DNA from: Puccinia triticina
Lineage: Eukaryota; Basidiomycota; Pucciniomycetes; Pucciniales; Pucciniaceae
NCBI RefSeq assembly: GCF_026914185.1
Contig: NC_070563.1
Span: 3,679,001 to 3,743,000 of the forward strand
DNA: 64,000 nt
Direction: 5' to 3'
A program made the position numbers and the translations under genes. Below the pieces are notes generated by a model, which was not told where the DNA came from, did no database searches, and was given only the letters and a program-made list of their open reading frames with translations. The stretch's first letter is position 1. Every line of letters begins with the position of its first letter. Positions 33,395 through 44,339 of the stretch are shown here, piece by piece.

Positions 33395-36095
33395 ATCAAT
33401 CTCAACACCGCAATCTCTCCGGGCCTTTCCGACTTCCAGAAATGGCACAACCGGTTTGGCCACACAAGCTGCGGCCAAATATCCCAAGCAGTGCCATAGG
33501 CCCTCAACCTGGAGAAGACTCACGCATGTGCCGCATGCATGTAAGGGAAACTTACACGACTTCCTTGCAACGGAACATTCAAACTTGCAGACGCTCCATT
33601 GAGTGTGGTACACACAGACTTAGTGGGACCAATCAAGGAGCCCGCTATTTCCTTACTTTGGTCAATCAATTTACTGGCTACATTCACACGGTCATACTGG
33701 CAAAGAAGAGCCAGGCCACCAAAGAGATCACGGACTTCAAAGTCTTCTTTGAAAAACAGACCGGTCACGCCATCAAGAAGCTTGTTTCAGATGGTGGTGG
33801 CGAGTTTGTGAACGGCGCCCTGGGAGACTTGCTTAGGTCCGAAGGAATACAGCACAACTTGGCACCAGCTTACACCCCTCAGAAAAACGGAGTGGCAGAG
33901 CGGGCGAACAGGAAAATAATCGACATGACCCGGTGCTTACTGATGCAAGCTAACCTTGCCCCCAAATGGTGGGCGGAGGGGTTCAAAGCGGCTACGGCAA
34001 CAACCAACTGTATGCCATCACTGGGCAAGAGCAAGGTGTCCCCGCTGGAGCTTATGTTCAAGCAAAAACCAAACATTGACTTCTTCAGGCCCTTCAGCTG
34101 CAAAGTGTGGATTGTGAAACCAAAGCAAAAACAGTCACCAAAGTTCTCATCCATCTTGTGGGAGGGCATCCTCCTGGGGTACAAGAACAACTACTCTTTG
34201 TATAGAGTATACAGGATCGAAGACAAGTCAATTGTCACTGAAAAACATGTGCATTTTGACAAGACAACCTTTCCCAATTTCCCGGTGCTCAGCAAGAGCC
34301 TCACAGCAATTGGCAACAACAAGCTACCAAGCTTCAAATCAAATGAACCTCTGCCTTTCGCCGAGGAGGAGGAGGCGAATGAGACCGTGGAGGAGCTTGA
34401 CAAGGAAGAGCGCGAAATCAATGGGATCATCAACCAATTGTGCAAGACTGCTACATCACCCTCTGACCGCGGCGTGCCCACGGAGGCAACAATGGATCAA
34501 CCTGATGGCCCGTCAGGTAGACCCAGGTACACCTGGACGTTGGATCCCCCACCAAAGGAGATCTCCAGCGGTATCAACACTAGTAACATTGCTACTGGCA
34601 AGCAAATTCACCAATCCTACCTGGTCAAGATTGAAGTTGACCCAAAGAACCACAAGCAAGCCATGAACGGCAAGGACAGGGTCAATTGATATCAAGCGGA
34701 GCAGAAGGAGATAGCCAATATGCTGAAGCACGACATCTGGACCATCCAAGCGCGACTCCAATCCAACGAGCCTATTCCCTCAACCTGGGCTTACAGGAGG
34801 AAACTTGGCCCAATGAATGAAGTCATTGAGTTCAAGGCTAGAATATCCCCCCAGGGCTTCAGGCAGGTGCAAGGCAGGAACTTCAACGTTATCTATGCTC
34901 CTACTGGTAAGGCAGCTTTGCTCTGGTTGCTAATCTCATTTGCGGTCAACAACGGCCTTAACATTCATCAACTGGACGTCAGAAGTGCGTTCTTGATGTG
35001 CCTGCTGGAAGAAACGGTCACTCTCCTGCCTCCGCAGGGATATCACTGCCCTCCCAACTCAGTTTTACACCTAAAGAAGGCAATTTACGGCCTCCGCCAG
35101 GCGCTGCTCGTCTGGTACAAGCGTCTGACGGAATACCTCAAAAAACTCGGTTTCAGAATCTTGGTATTGGATCCTTGCGTCTTCTGGAGACGTGAGGAGA
35201 AGGGCAAGCCTGCCACGTGGCTTTTTGCGCACGTGGATGACATAGTGATCATCAGCAGAGCTCCGGAAATATTCAAGGCTGAGATGGAGAAGGAGTTTGA
35301 AATCAAATACCCGGGTGAAGCCAAATTTTTGCTTGGTATGAACATCAACAGATTTGAGGACGGCCTGCAGATTAATCAAACTCAATATGTAGAGAGGAAG
35401 CTAGTTGAATTAGGCCTGGAGAACAAGCACCCCGCCAGCTGCCCGATGAACCCAAGAGAGAGGCTGTCCAAGGCCACCGTACAGGAAATAGAAGCCCTCA
35501 AGAAGCTCAACGTGAACTACCGTGGCTTAGTGGGGTCGCTGAATTACCTGAGCATCCTGACACAGCCCAATATCTCATTTGCTGTAAGCCAGCTTTTGCA
35601 ATATCTGGAGAGCCCCGGAACCAGGCAGTACCAGGCGGCAGTACAAGTCTTCCAATATCTCTCGGGAACTCGGAACGTCGGTTTAACGTTCAGACGGTCT
35701 CACACCTTTGACTTAGAAGCTTACGGAGATGCTGATTGGGAGAATTGCCTGGACACAAGGCAATTGACCACTGGCTTTGTGGTGACCATTGGTGACCATC
35801 TACTCAACTGTAAATCAAGCAAACAGCCCACAGTTTCATTATTGACGGCCAAGGCGGAATACAAGGCTCTTTCCAACCTGGGCAGAGATCTGGCATGGTT
35901 CGCGAGTCTCATCAAGGAAGCGGAAATACATCAAGAAAAAGTGGAGCAGATAGAAGTCTCAGTCGACAACAAGGGCACCATCAATCTAGCCAACAGCAAA
36001 ACGTCGTAAAACAGCTTTCAAACAAAGCATATGGATATACGCCTCCACTTTGTTTGGGAACTCATCCTCTTCAATTTAATCAAGCTGCAATATGT

Positions 36096-36904
36096 TAGAG
36101 ATGGCCACGGGTACCCGTCTGGCGGTACCCGGTACCCCTCCCTGTCCTCAGGTACCCCCCCGCGGGTGCCGTGTACGGGTACGGGTCTGTGAAATATGGC
36201 TGAAAAAGAGCCAGTACCCGTGTCCAACACAGGTATCTGTTCAGGCACCCGCGGATGAGTTCTCCAATCCTGGAGAGCGACAACCCGTACACGGCATCTG
36301 ACCTCAACCTCATACACCATGACACAATCAACAAAGAGACCACGCCGCCAGACCTCGAATTCACCGACTTCCTCGCCTCCAGGACCGTCAGATGGTCAGA
36401 CAAAAGCAAATCAAACAGATGTTGTTGATGCAGATATCTCGGTTGTGAATGATGATGTCACAGATACCTTGACTAGCTCTCCAAAAAAAGCCCCTCGGAC
36501 CAGCCAGCCTAGTACCAGTCAGGAACTCTCTGATCCTGAAGAGCTTGGAGAGCTTTCTTCGTCCTCTTAGACCTTGTTCATCTCACTGACTTTGGCATCT
36601 GATATGTTTCCTGAAAGCTTGAGCTCAGAAAATTGCCTTGATGGCAATCAGTGCCACCTATTCCAGCTACCACAAACCAGAACTATCAACACATCTTGAC
36701 AAAAAGGGACGGCACATGATTGTGTATCCATGCAAGACGTTAGCCGTCCAGAGACCCTTTCTCAAATTTGTGTCAAATATATTGAGGGTACCGGCGGTAC
36801 CTGTCCGCGGGTGTTGGCGGCGAGTCCGGGTACCCACAATTTTACAAAATCACGGCGGGTACCCGGACACGCCATGGGTACCCAGGTCCCTGTGGCCATC
36901 TCTA
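36096..36904. mobile_element. hAT-like MITE, TAGAGAT/GGTACCC family, copy 2 (in C2)
   Basis: Ends TAGAGATGGCCACGGGTACC and GGTCCCTGTGGCCATCTCTA; target copies CAATATGT (36088-36095) and CAATACGT (36905-36912) match at 7 of 8 bases. Removing it rejoins LIKLQY to VKTTANAADF of RNase H. The interior holds no gene and, unlike copies 1 and 3, no strong hairpin array. Confidence 0.85.
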
Positions 36905-36976
36905 CAATACGTGAAGACAACAGCCAATGCAGCGGATTTCCTCATCAAAGCTCTTGGCCGCTCCGTCATTTGTTGA

Positions 36977-38780
36977 TCCCTTAACCAAATTGAGGTAATC
37001 CAAATCTCCAACATTACTTCAAATCTTTCGACTCAAAGCATGCAAGGCTGTAGGATTATGGACCCAGACTCACATCCCCAGCAACCCGCGAGAAAGCTTG
37101 CAAGGTGTAGAAACCCAGACCCAGCTGCTAAGAGAGGTAAGCTATTAAGCCCCTCTTGCAGTCAAAAGACCAGAACCCTAAGCTGACTAGTATTTCCACG
37201 GCAACTGTAGCAGTAAAAGACACAGCAAGAACCTTACAGGTCAACACCCAGCCAAAGAGACCATCAAGCTTCAAAACCTTGTAAGTCCTTAAGAAAGATG
37301 ACGGAAGACTCAACTAAGAGACTGACCAGATTCTTGTTCCGACACAGAACACTCAAGGAACGCATAGGCATTAAGCCCAAGAACCCAGACAACTTGCTCG
37401 CCAGAATTACGGAAGCAAACGCTACCAGTGTGGTGAAATCACTCAAACCCATACATAGTATTTCAATCCCATATAAGTAGAAAATCACTCATTATTATAG
37501 CATAATCAGAATCTACAGGTCAAGTTATCCAGGGTCCCATCTTTATTACATATGCCTAGCTATATTATATCTCTCATTTTGCTCTTTTCCTTATTATCTG
37601 TTACATGGCTACATATCACAAAAACAGTCACAGACCAATCATTTCACAAGATATTCCCTCTTATTTATTATGTAAGAGCATCTTTATACATATTACAGAT
37701 AAATACATAATCAAGAAGGCTGTAATCACTCTAGATAAATAACCCCATCAGTATCTGGCATAATTAGTGCTATTACATCATCCAGTCTAGTCACCCCAAC
37801 TGAAGAGTACATAGTTTAGCCTGAAGAAAATTCTAGTGAAACCCCAGCCAGTTGTAGTAGTGGAATTACCCCAACCAAATGTCCTTCCCCAGTACAGAAG
37901 AACCCCAGACACAAACCCCAACCAGTTGTACAGGGAAGGCATTGCCCCACTATTTCCCTTGATTGTTATTTACCCCAATGTACTAGATCCTTTATAAAGA
38001 TTACACTCATCAGTTGTTGTTTCCTTTTCTCCCTATTCTTGCATTAGAATAGTAAATGATACATACTAGCATTCATCACCTATATCCTTGAGAAATATCA
38101 TGATAACCATCATTGAAACCAGAACACATTACCTTAGTGAATAATTGACAGAGAACCAATACTTCCTTGAATCCTCAACCATTCTCCCTTCTCAAAGCCC
38201 TTACTCCTCTCTCCTGCAGGTTTGTCCCAGCAAGACTCCAGTAATAGTTCTCACTAGAATAGAAGTCAGCCACAAAATTATTTTTATTCTTAGTGAACCC
38301 TTCTCCCAGAGTTATTCCAGGAGGGCAGCCTTACCAACACCCAAGTATCCCAACATACTTATCCCCTCCAAACTCATCTCACCCAGTAGAGAGGTTCCAC
38401 ACCGGTAAGCCCAGACCTTACCCAGACAGAACAGTAAAGACAGAACCAAGCTGACTTGAGCAAATGTTGTTTGACAAGTAGCCCAAGACTCATCGGACCT
38501 ATTCCAACAAGATAAAGCCAAGCTACTTAAGTAGTCAGCTCACGCCCATGAGTCCAAGACAAAACAAAGACAGAGAGGCGAACCATAAGCTAACCTTACG
38601 GCACATATACAAACAGGCGTGTTCAGCATCCGCGATAGACGTAGAAAGCCACGCCCCACCCTCTCATAGCCGCAAACACACAGCGGGTATCACTCGCCCT
38701 GCTTTCAGGTGCTTTGCCCCACCATACAGCTATTATTCTCTTCTCACACAATAGTTGTAGCTAGCTTCTGACTTAGAAAT
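36977..38780. other. Stretch without a recognised gene
   Basis: Expected place for the C2 3' LTR, but no LTR start or duplicate could be fixed by eye. Words AACCCCAG/CCAACCAGTTGT recur at 37840-37930. No protein family recognised. Confidence 0.35.
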
Positions 38781-39032
38781 ATGACTTTGAGTTGTTACAA
38801 ATCTTTTAGTTTCCAGCCTCTTCCTTTGGCCAACGCGGACTGGGATCAAATTGAAGCACACTATTGGAATTGGAAATTGGTAGCCGAGGCCGAGGAGAAG
38901 GCAGGCAAGAAGGTGGTGGCCCAGGAGAAGACAGGCGAGAAGGTGGTGGCCCAGGAGAAGGCAGGCGAGAAGGTGGTGGCCAATGAGAAGGCAGGGAGGG
39001 AGGCGGATAAGCACTCTCAACATAATCATCTG
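38781..39032 (+). CDS. Possible exon with a ten-residue Lys/Glu repeat
   Basis: ATG at 38781 opens a frame with three near-perfect repeats of KVVAQEKAGE (30-bp units, 38910-38995), ending at a candidate donor GGTAAC near 39035. The DNA repeat GAGAAGGCAGGCGAGAAGGT is equally clear. Helical, charged, no domain recognised. It may be a low-complexity fragment and not a gene. Confidence 0.3.
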
Positions 39033-39254
39033 GCAGGTAACACTTCTGTAGCACCTACACGGAAGTATGCTAGGATAGTGCGGGGTGCTTTGTTCCAGCT
39101 CAATTCTTTGATTTTGTTTGGTGTTACATTTTTTTTCTTGAATTTTTGGCCATTTCTTTTTCTGCTTTTTTTTGCATCACATGTAAATCTGCAGATTATG
39201 GATGTTAAGTTCCTTTTTTACATGTTATAATTTTTACAAGAGTGAGATACAATA

Positions 39255-39455
39255 GGGGGGTTCACAATAGGATAAAAATAAAACTTTAGAGCTAATTTTA
39301 AGGCCTTTATGAACAACTTTTTAAAAAATAAAGAAGTTGCTCTGATTCTCAGGGGATACCCAGTCCTGTACACCTTGCCAGATTTTTAAAAATTTGTTGA
39401 TAAAGACCTCAAAATTGACTCTGAAATTTTACTTTTATCCTATTGTGAACCCCCC
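39255..39455. mobile_element. Tc1/mariner-type MITE (201 bp)
   Basis: Inverted ends GGGGGGTTCACAATAGGATA and TATCCTATTGTGAACCCCCC, each flanked by TA (39253-39254, 39456-39457). Arms match for about 37 bases with few changes. No gene. Confidence 0.85.
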
Positions 39456-39689
39456 TAATGTAAATTTCATTCTTTTTAGTTCCTTCTTTAAATTTACACA
39501 TGATCTCTTTTGCATGGGATATACTATGTCAGAGATGGATTGTAAAATTATGTTGTGACAAATATCATTTGTAATTTTACATTGTGCCTTTGCATGGGCC
39601 GTCTTTACAGGGGGTCTTATTTTGATGATCACGTGTAAAATTCAACCAATGCCCTCTATGGTACAAATTTACATTGTATGAGATTTACC

Positions 39690-40059
39690 AACGGTGGGCC
39701 AGCTACGCTAACCATAGCGTTAGCGTGGCGTAGTGTAGCGGAATTCCGCTAACTTTTAGCGTAGCGTTAGCGGAATTGGGCCGTCTCCGCGCTAACGGTA
39801 CGCGCACAGGGTGCGCAGCTAATTTAGCTATTAGCGTAGCGTTAGCGCATATAGCGGAAAAAAGGCCAGTTCTTCCGTTAAAAGCGCTGCAGCGTAGCTT
39901 AGCAACTGTAGCGGCGCGCTAACACTAACAAAGAATTGAAGCGCTGTTAGCGCCGCTTATAATTAGCGCAGCGTAGCGGCTCTAAAAGCGCGCTAAAGCT
40001 ATTCAAAATTGGCGGGCGCTTTTAGCGCTGAAATAGCGTAGCGTAGCGGCCCAACTTTG
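39690..40059. mobile_element. hAT-like MITE of the GCTACGC family, copy 2
   Basis: Begins AACGGTGGGCCAGCTACGCT and ends GCGGCCCAACTTTG; flanks GATTTACC and GATTTAAA agree at 6 of 8 bases. Interior again of TAGCGTTAGCG words. Older than copy 1 by its worn ends. Confidence 0.75.
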
Positions 40060-40847
40060 GATTTAAAATGTGGATGCAGTGTAAAACATACATTGTAAAA
40101 ATCAACATCCCCGTCAATCTCCCCTCCCATTTTCCAAACCAAGTGGACTTTCAATGACACAGAGGCTAAAGGTTGGTTAGTTCAAATACAGAAGGTCCTG
40201 GTAATGTTTAACAAGGAGGTTGTGGCTCAACTCAACCAGGCCATAAGAAAATGAAGTTTTCTTCTTTCTTTTTTGCCTTCCTTCCAATGAATCTATTTTT
40301 CATCTTAACTTGAGTTCCACTGGGCAATAATTGGAGTTCTCTTTTAGTATCAATAGTGCACTCCAAAAAAACGGTGTGAACTGAAATGCACTCCATTTTC
40401 TCTCAAAAAATGTAGTCCTTGGAAATAATTTGGAGTGCAGACCATTGCACTCCAAGAATCTTGGAGTGCAATTCAAAAAGCCAGCATCAAGAAACACTGA
40501 AAGATATCAAAAGCTGGAGGGGCAAGAATTTGAAGGGTAGTGTGTTGAGCAACTAATTGTATTTTTTCCTGTTAAAGTGGTGTCTGTACTTGAATAGATG
40601 ATCAAGAGAGAAGGAATAAAAAGGAGGTGATAATTTTTTAAAATGAGAGTGGAACAGAATTGATTGATTTAGAGTGTGTATCAAAAGGATGACATGACAA
40701 TAGAGTAAAATCAACCCCTTGGTATCTTTGATATTTAAGTCTAGTCTCTTATAAGGGGAAACGAGGACAAGCTTATAAGTTTCTGCATGAACAGAATAGT
40801 TTAATCAGATTTGAATACCAACAAAATATTACCAACTAGATCATCTC
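40060..40847. other. Spacer with GGAGTGCA dyads
   Basis: Bases 40315-40500 contain TGCACTCC and GGAGTGCA in both orientations, probably an old MITE. The rest may be 3' flank of the RING gene. Confidence 0.35.
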
Positions 40848-41917
40848 TCAAGGATTTAAACAGATTGCAAAAAAAACAGGGAAGGGGCAACAACAAGAAC
40901 CAAAACAGTCATGAAGAAAGTCCCAGAGAGATGTGAGACAATTACAAGAAATTTTGTGCTGATGATGGGATTCCTCTAGGACAGGGTCGGGTTGAAAGAA
41001 ATACTGCAGGTTAGATGTCCCAGGCTCATGAGCATCCACAAATCTTGGAATTTCAACTGGATTCAAGGATACACCAGCTACAGTATCTATCCTTGGTTGA
41101 AAAAAGTACTGCAGGTTAGTTGATGTCTCTGGCACAGGAGCGTCCACAAATCTTGAAATTTCCACTGGATTAAAGGCTACAGTATCAGGTTCTATCCCCA
41201 AACTGGTAATATCCAGACCAATTGATAATTGAACAAGCTGGTTGGTATGCAAGTCCAGTACATAAGGATTCCTCATCTCATCCTCAGGTACTTTTCGACA
41301 TATTGGACAGGAAATGTTGGGATCTTCAAGTAACCACCTTTCAATACAGTTGTAGTGGAACTGGTGTGTACAACCCAGCATGACTGCATGAAAAGAAGCT
41401 TCTTTGAAAAGATTTCCTAGACATATTGTACATTCCTTTGTTTGTTGATCAATTTGACCAGCAGCTTGGGATCCACCATCTGCTTTTGGAGGATCAATTG
41501 ATTTCGTTAAGGTAGCTGTACTACTTGATTTGGGATCAATGGGTGGTTCAATACTTGAGTGCGCTGTAGTTGGCTTTGCTTCTTCTTGTTCAAAATCAAC
41601 TTTAATCCTATTATCAAACTTCTTCTACATACCAATTCATTCCCAAAAAATCATCAGGTCCTCATACCCACCATGAATAAAAGTGGCTTTAAGATTCTGA
41701 TAAGAAACGTAACATGGGGAACACTTACAGAGACATTCTGGTTAGATGTTGCACCATCCACAGTCAGCTCAACTGAATTTGATGGCTCTTCATGGGAAAG
41801 AATTGAGGTGGAGTGACTGAAAGCTGTCTCTGCTATTTGTGGACCTGAAATGTAAGAGGATCTTTGATCTCCCAGTGGCAAATGAGCGGCTAAGATACAT
41901 CCAAGAAGGGGCTGCAA
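40848..41917 (-). CDS. RING-H2 zinc-finger protein, probable E3 ubiquitin ligase
   Basis: On minus, a frame from about 41590 to the stop at 40848 holds a C3H2C3 RING: ECTICLGN, then CTHQFHYNC, then CPICR. RING-H2 proteins bind an E2 enzyme and transfer ubiquitin. The acidic, Ser-rich stretch before it (PPKADGGSQAAGQ) is followed after the RING by two copies of a 30-residue repeat (NPVEISRFVDA.. and NPVEIPRFVDA.., each ending LQYFFQP). A Cys-rich hydrophobic tail (HDCFGSCCCPFPVFFAICL) could be a membrane or lipid anchor. An upstream exon probably lies at 41917-41654 (TAFSHSTSILSHEEP). The acceptor near 41590 is not certain, and further 5' exons are likely, so the start is unknown. No stop or shift is seen in the RING exon, so it may be a live host gene. 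Confidence 0.72.
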
Positions 41918-43413
41918 GAATAAACCCTGCTGGATTTCAGATTTTAAATGGGATTAAAATTAATGAAGTGAAGCTGAGTAGAATTGAATAGGATACTTAA
42001 CTGTTATCAGTATAAAAAAAGCAACCATATCCACAAATTATAATCTTGAGAGGGTTTTTTTCCAACAAGTAAGTAGCAAATAAGCTCCAAGGGTTTCTTA
42101 AGATATTATTTTACTTGCAGTGAATATTTTTCCAAGTCTGCAGCACTACAGCAAGGATCAAAGCAGGATGGTTGTTCTGACAGACTGCATGTAAATGCAT
42201 ATGAAGCCCTCCCTAATACATACTGAAAGTTTCAGCGAGAGGCACTTCTTGGCAAGCTTCACCAAAACCAAGTTTCAATCCGTAAAACCTTCTCTGCAGA
42301 TGAATAATTTTTATGTATTTGAGCATGGCTGTAGTATGACAGGGGCACTTTTCAAGTACACCACCAGTGCAATTGGATGGATTCTTAACATCGCCCTGAC
42401 ATTGGTCTTTCCAAGCTGTCAGTGTGACACCCTGTGACATCAGTGTGATGTTAGGAGATGGTCAGAATCAGCTTGATGCCCTGGTGGATGTTGGTCAAAC
42501 GCAAACGTTACCATGATGCCTTCAAAACCAAAATCACCAGGATTCTGCTGTACTGTGAAATCCTGGTAGTATCTGAGGAGCGATCCTTGCGACGCTCGCA
42601 CTGCACAGGCTTTGAGTACACCACCGGTGCAGCTGGAGATCATCTGGATGCTTTGGGGAATGACATGGTGATATCACCCGGCCCTGCAAGCTTAGATGTG
42701 GGTCATGCACTGATGTCACCATATTGCTGAGACTTTCAGGTATTTAATTTTATGTATAATTATATGTTCTCTCAAAATTTTATCCATGTGGTACATGGGA
42801 AAAAGAAGTTGTGAAACTTTTGGGATAATCAAAATAGGGGCTTAAAAGCCACTGCCACCTCAAAAATTTGTTTGATGGTTTACTGCCTAGAAGATAACCA
42901 TTTGAATAAATAGTAATTTACTTTTTTCTGTAAGATTTTGGGACCCTTTGGAGCACTGTGGCTAATGTTTTGGCGGATTTCCTTGGTAGTGAATCCGCAA
43001 AATTATACCCACAGTGCAGACCCCATTACTGGGGTTTTCCAATGCTGTTCAGTTCACCATGTGCCCTTGAGAGAGGTTTCTTCCGGCTGTAAAATTTTGG
43101 TGCACTTTGGGCGCCCCAGTGAGAAGTAATTTATTTTTCTTTTGTAATTTTTGGTAAAATTACATTTTCAACTCCCATTCTATGCGCGGAATTACATTCT
43201 GACCCCCAAAAAATGTGTTTTGGAAGTTGGAATGTAATTCTTGGGAGACAACTAGTTTATCTATATCATGTCCTCTGTACGGGAGCGCACCAGGAGTTTT
43301 GTCTTGTCCAAAAAACCGTCTAACCCTGCCAGGCCCTGACAGGCGCAGCAAAAGCAAAGCCATGCCCAAAACAAGCCTGTCTGGCCAAAGGAGCTGGAAC
43401 TCAGACTCAGGAT
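41918..43413. other. Stretch without a firm gene; two related segments
   Basis: Segments at 42340-42450 and 42606-42720 share AGTACACCACCRGTGCARYTGGA in direct orientation and GTGACATCAGTG-like words nearby. No family is recognised. The 5' exons of the RING gene may lie in the first 300 bases. Confidence 0.35.
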
Positions 43414-44230
43414 TAGAGATCGCCGAGTGGACCCGGGTACCCGTGGTGGGTGCGGGTACCTGCGGTCATTTTAGGCATTTTTAGATACCCGGACTCGGAC
43501 CCGGCACCCGTAGGGCGGGTACTGGTGGTACCCGTGACGGGTATCATGGGTACTGCCTACGATTCAACCCTCTAGCTGGTCTATGCCGGCTTCGAGGGTG
43601 GTGTAACCTCTTGATGACCGACACAGATTGGTCATCAAGGGTGTATATACCCCCTCAATGCCTGACCTGGGCCGGGTATTGAGAGGGTGTATGTATACCC
43701 TCTTGATGTCCGTTCTGTGCTGGACACCAAGAGGGAATACAGTATTGATGACCTGCACAGACCAGACATCAAGAGGGTGTGTGTATACCCTCCCAATGTC
43801 CGGTCTGTGCCGTTCATCAAGAGTTTAAACCACCCTTGAAGCCAGCATAGACCATCATCGAGGGTGTATATACCCTCTTGGTGCCCGGTCTGGGCCGGAT
43901 ATCAAGAGGGTATGTCTGTGTGTGAATTCTTGATGTCCGGTCTGGGACGGACATCGGGAGTGTATGCCCTCTTGGTGTCCAGCACATACCGGACATTGAG
44001 AGGGCATAGACATCAAGAGTGTATGCCCTCTCAGCGTCCAGCATGTGCTGGACACTAAGAGGGTTAGGTTAGCGGAGGCCGTGATTGCGCTGCAAAAGTT
44101 AGTCCACGACTGCTTGTCTCCAGACCTTTTGCAGCGGGTACCTGGACGGGTACCCGCCATCCAAAATTTACATACCCGGACCCGCACACGGCACCCACGG
44201 ATACTGGGTACCCCCCACGGGCAATCTCTA
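43414..44230. mobile_element. hAT-like MITE, TAGAGAT/GGTACCC family, copy 3
   Basis: Ends TAGAGATCGCCGAGTGGACC and CCCCACGGGCAATCTCTA, perfect 8-bp duplication CTCAGGAT (43406-43413, 44231-44238), subterminal GGGTACCCG words. The core (43570-44065) is hairpin array B: TTGATGTCCGGTCTGTGCCG dyads with arm AGAGGG and GTGTATGTATA linkers. No gene. Confidence 0.88.
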
Positions 44231-44339
44231 CTCAGGATGGCGACTGGGATTCTACCTAGGACCCATTATGGTCACTGGGGCACCCAATTGGGGTGCTGTT
44301 TCAGCCCTATCCTAAAGGGTCACCTGTAGGTGGTTTGGT

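Larger units (their letters stand above)
31396..36976 (+). pseudogene. Ty1/copia element C2 gag-pol, 5'-truncated, twice interrupted
   Basis: Order is copia. A gag tail (CWTIHPKTCPP, 31396) precedes a protease (DLGASNHM at 31612, where the usual D-S-G is D-L-G). GAG-preintegrase zinc residues (WHNRFGH, CAACM) are at 33440-33540. Integrase has Asp in VVHTDLVGP, Asp in KLVSDGGGEF and Glu in NGVAERAN. RT carries HVDDIVIIS, and RNase H has YGDADWENC and the end TTANAADFLIKALGRS. The TGA stops at 31726 and 34687 look like former Arg. Others are TAG/TAA near 33500-33540 and TAA at 36007, and a frame shift lies near 33640. A solo LTR (31971-33394) and a MITE (36096-36904) lie inside; removing each restores the frame. 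Gag and the 5' LTR are missing, replaced by the 172-bp array. Confidence 0.88.

Noticed and set aside
41588..41630. Joining the upstream RING exon at the AG at 41624
   Set aside because: The frame entered from there meets TGA before the RING; the acceptor must lie nearer 41590.
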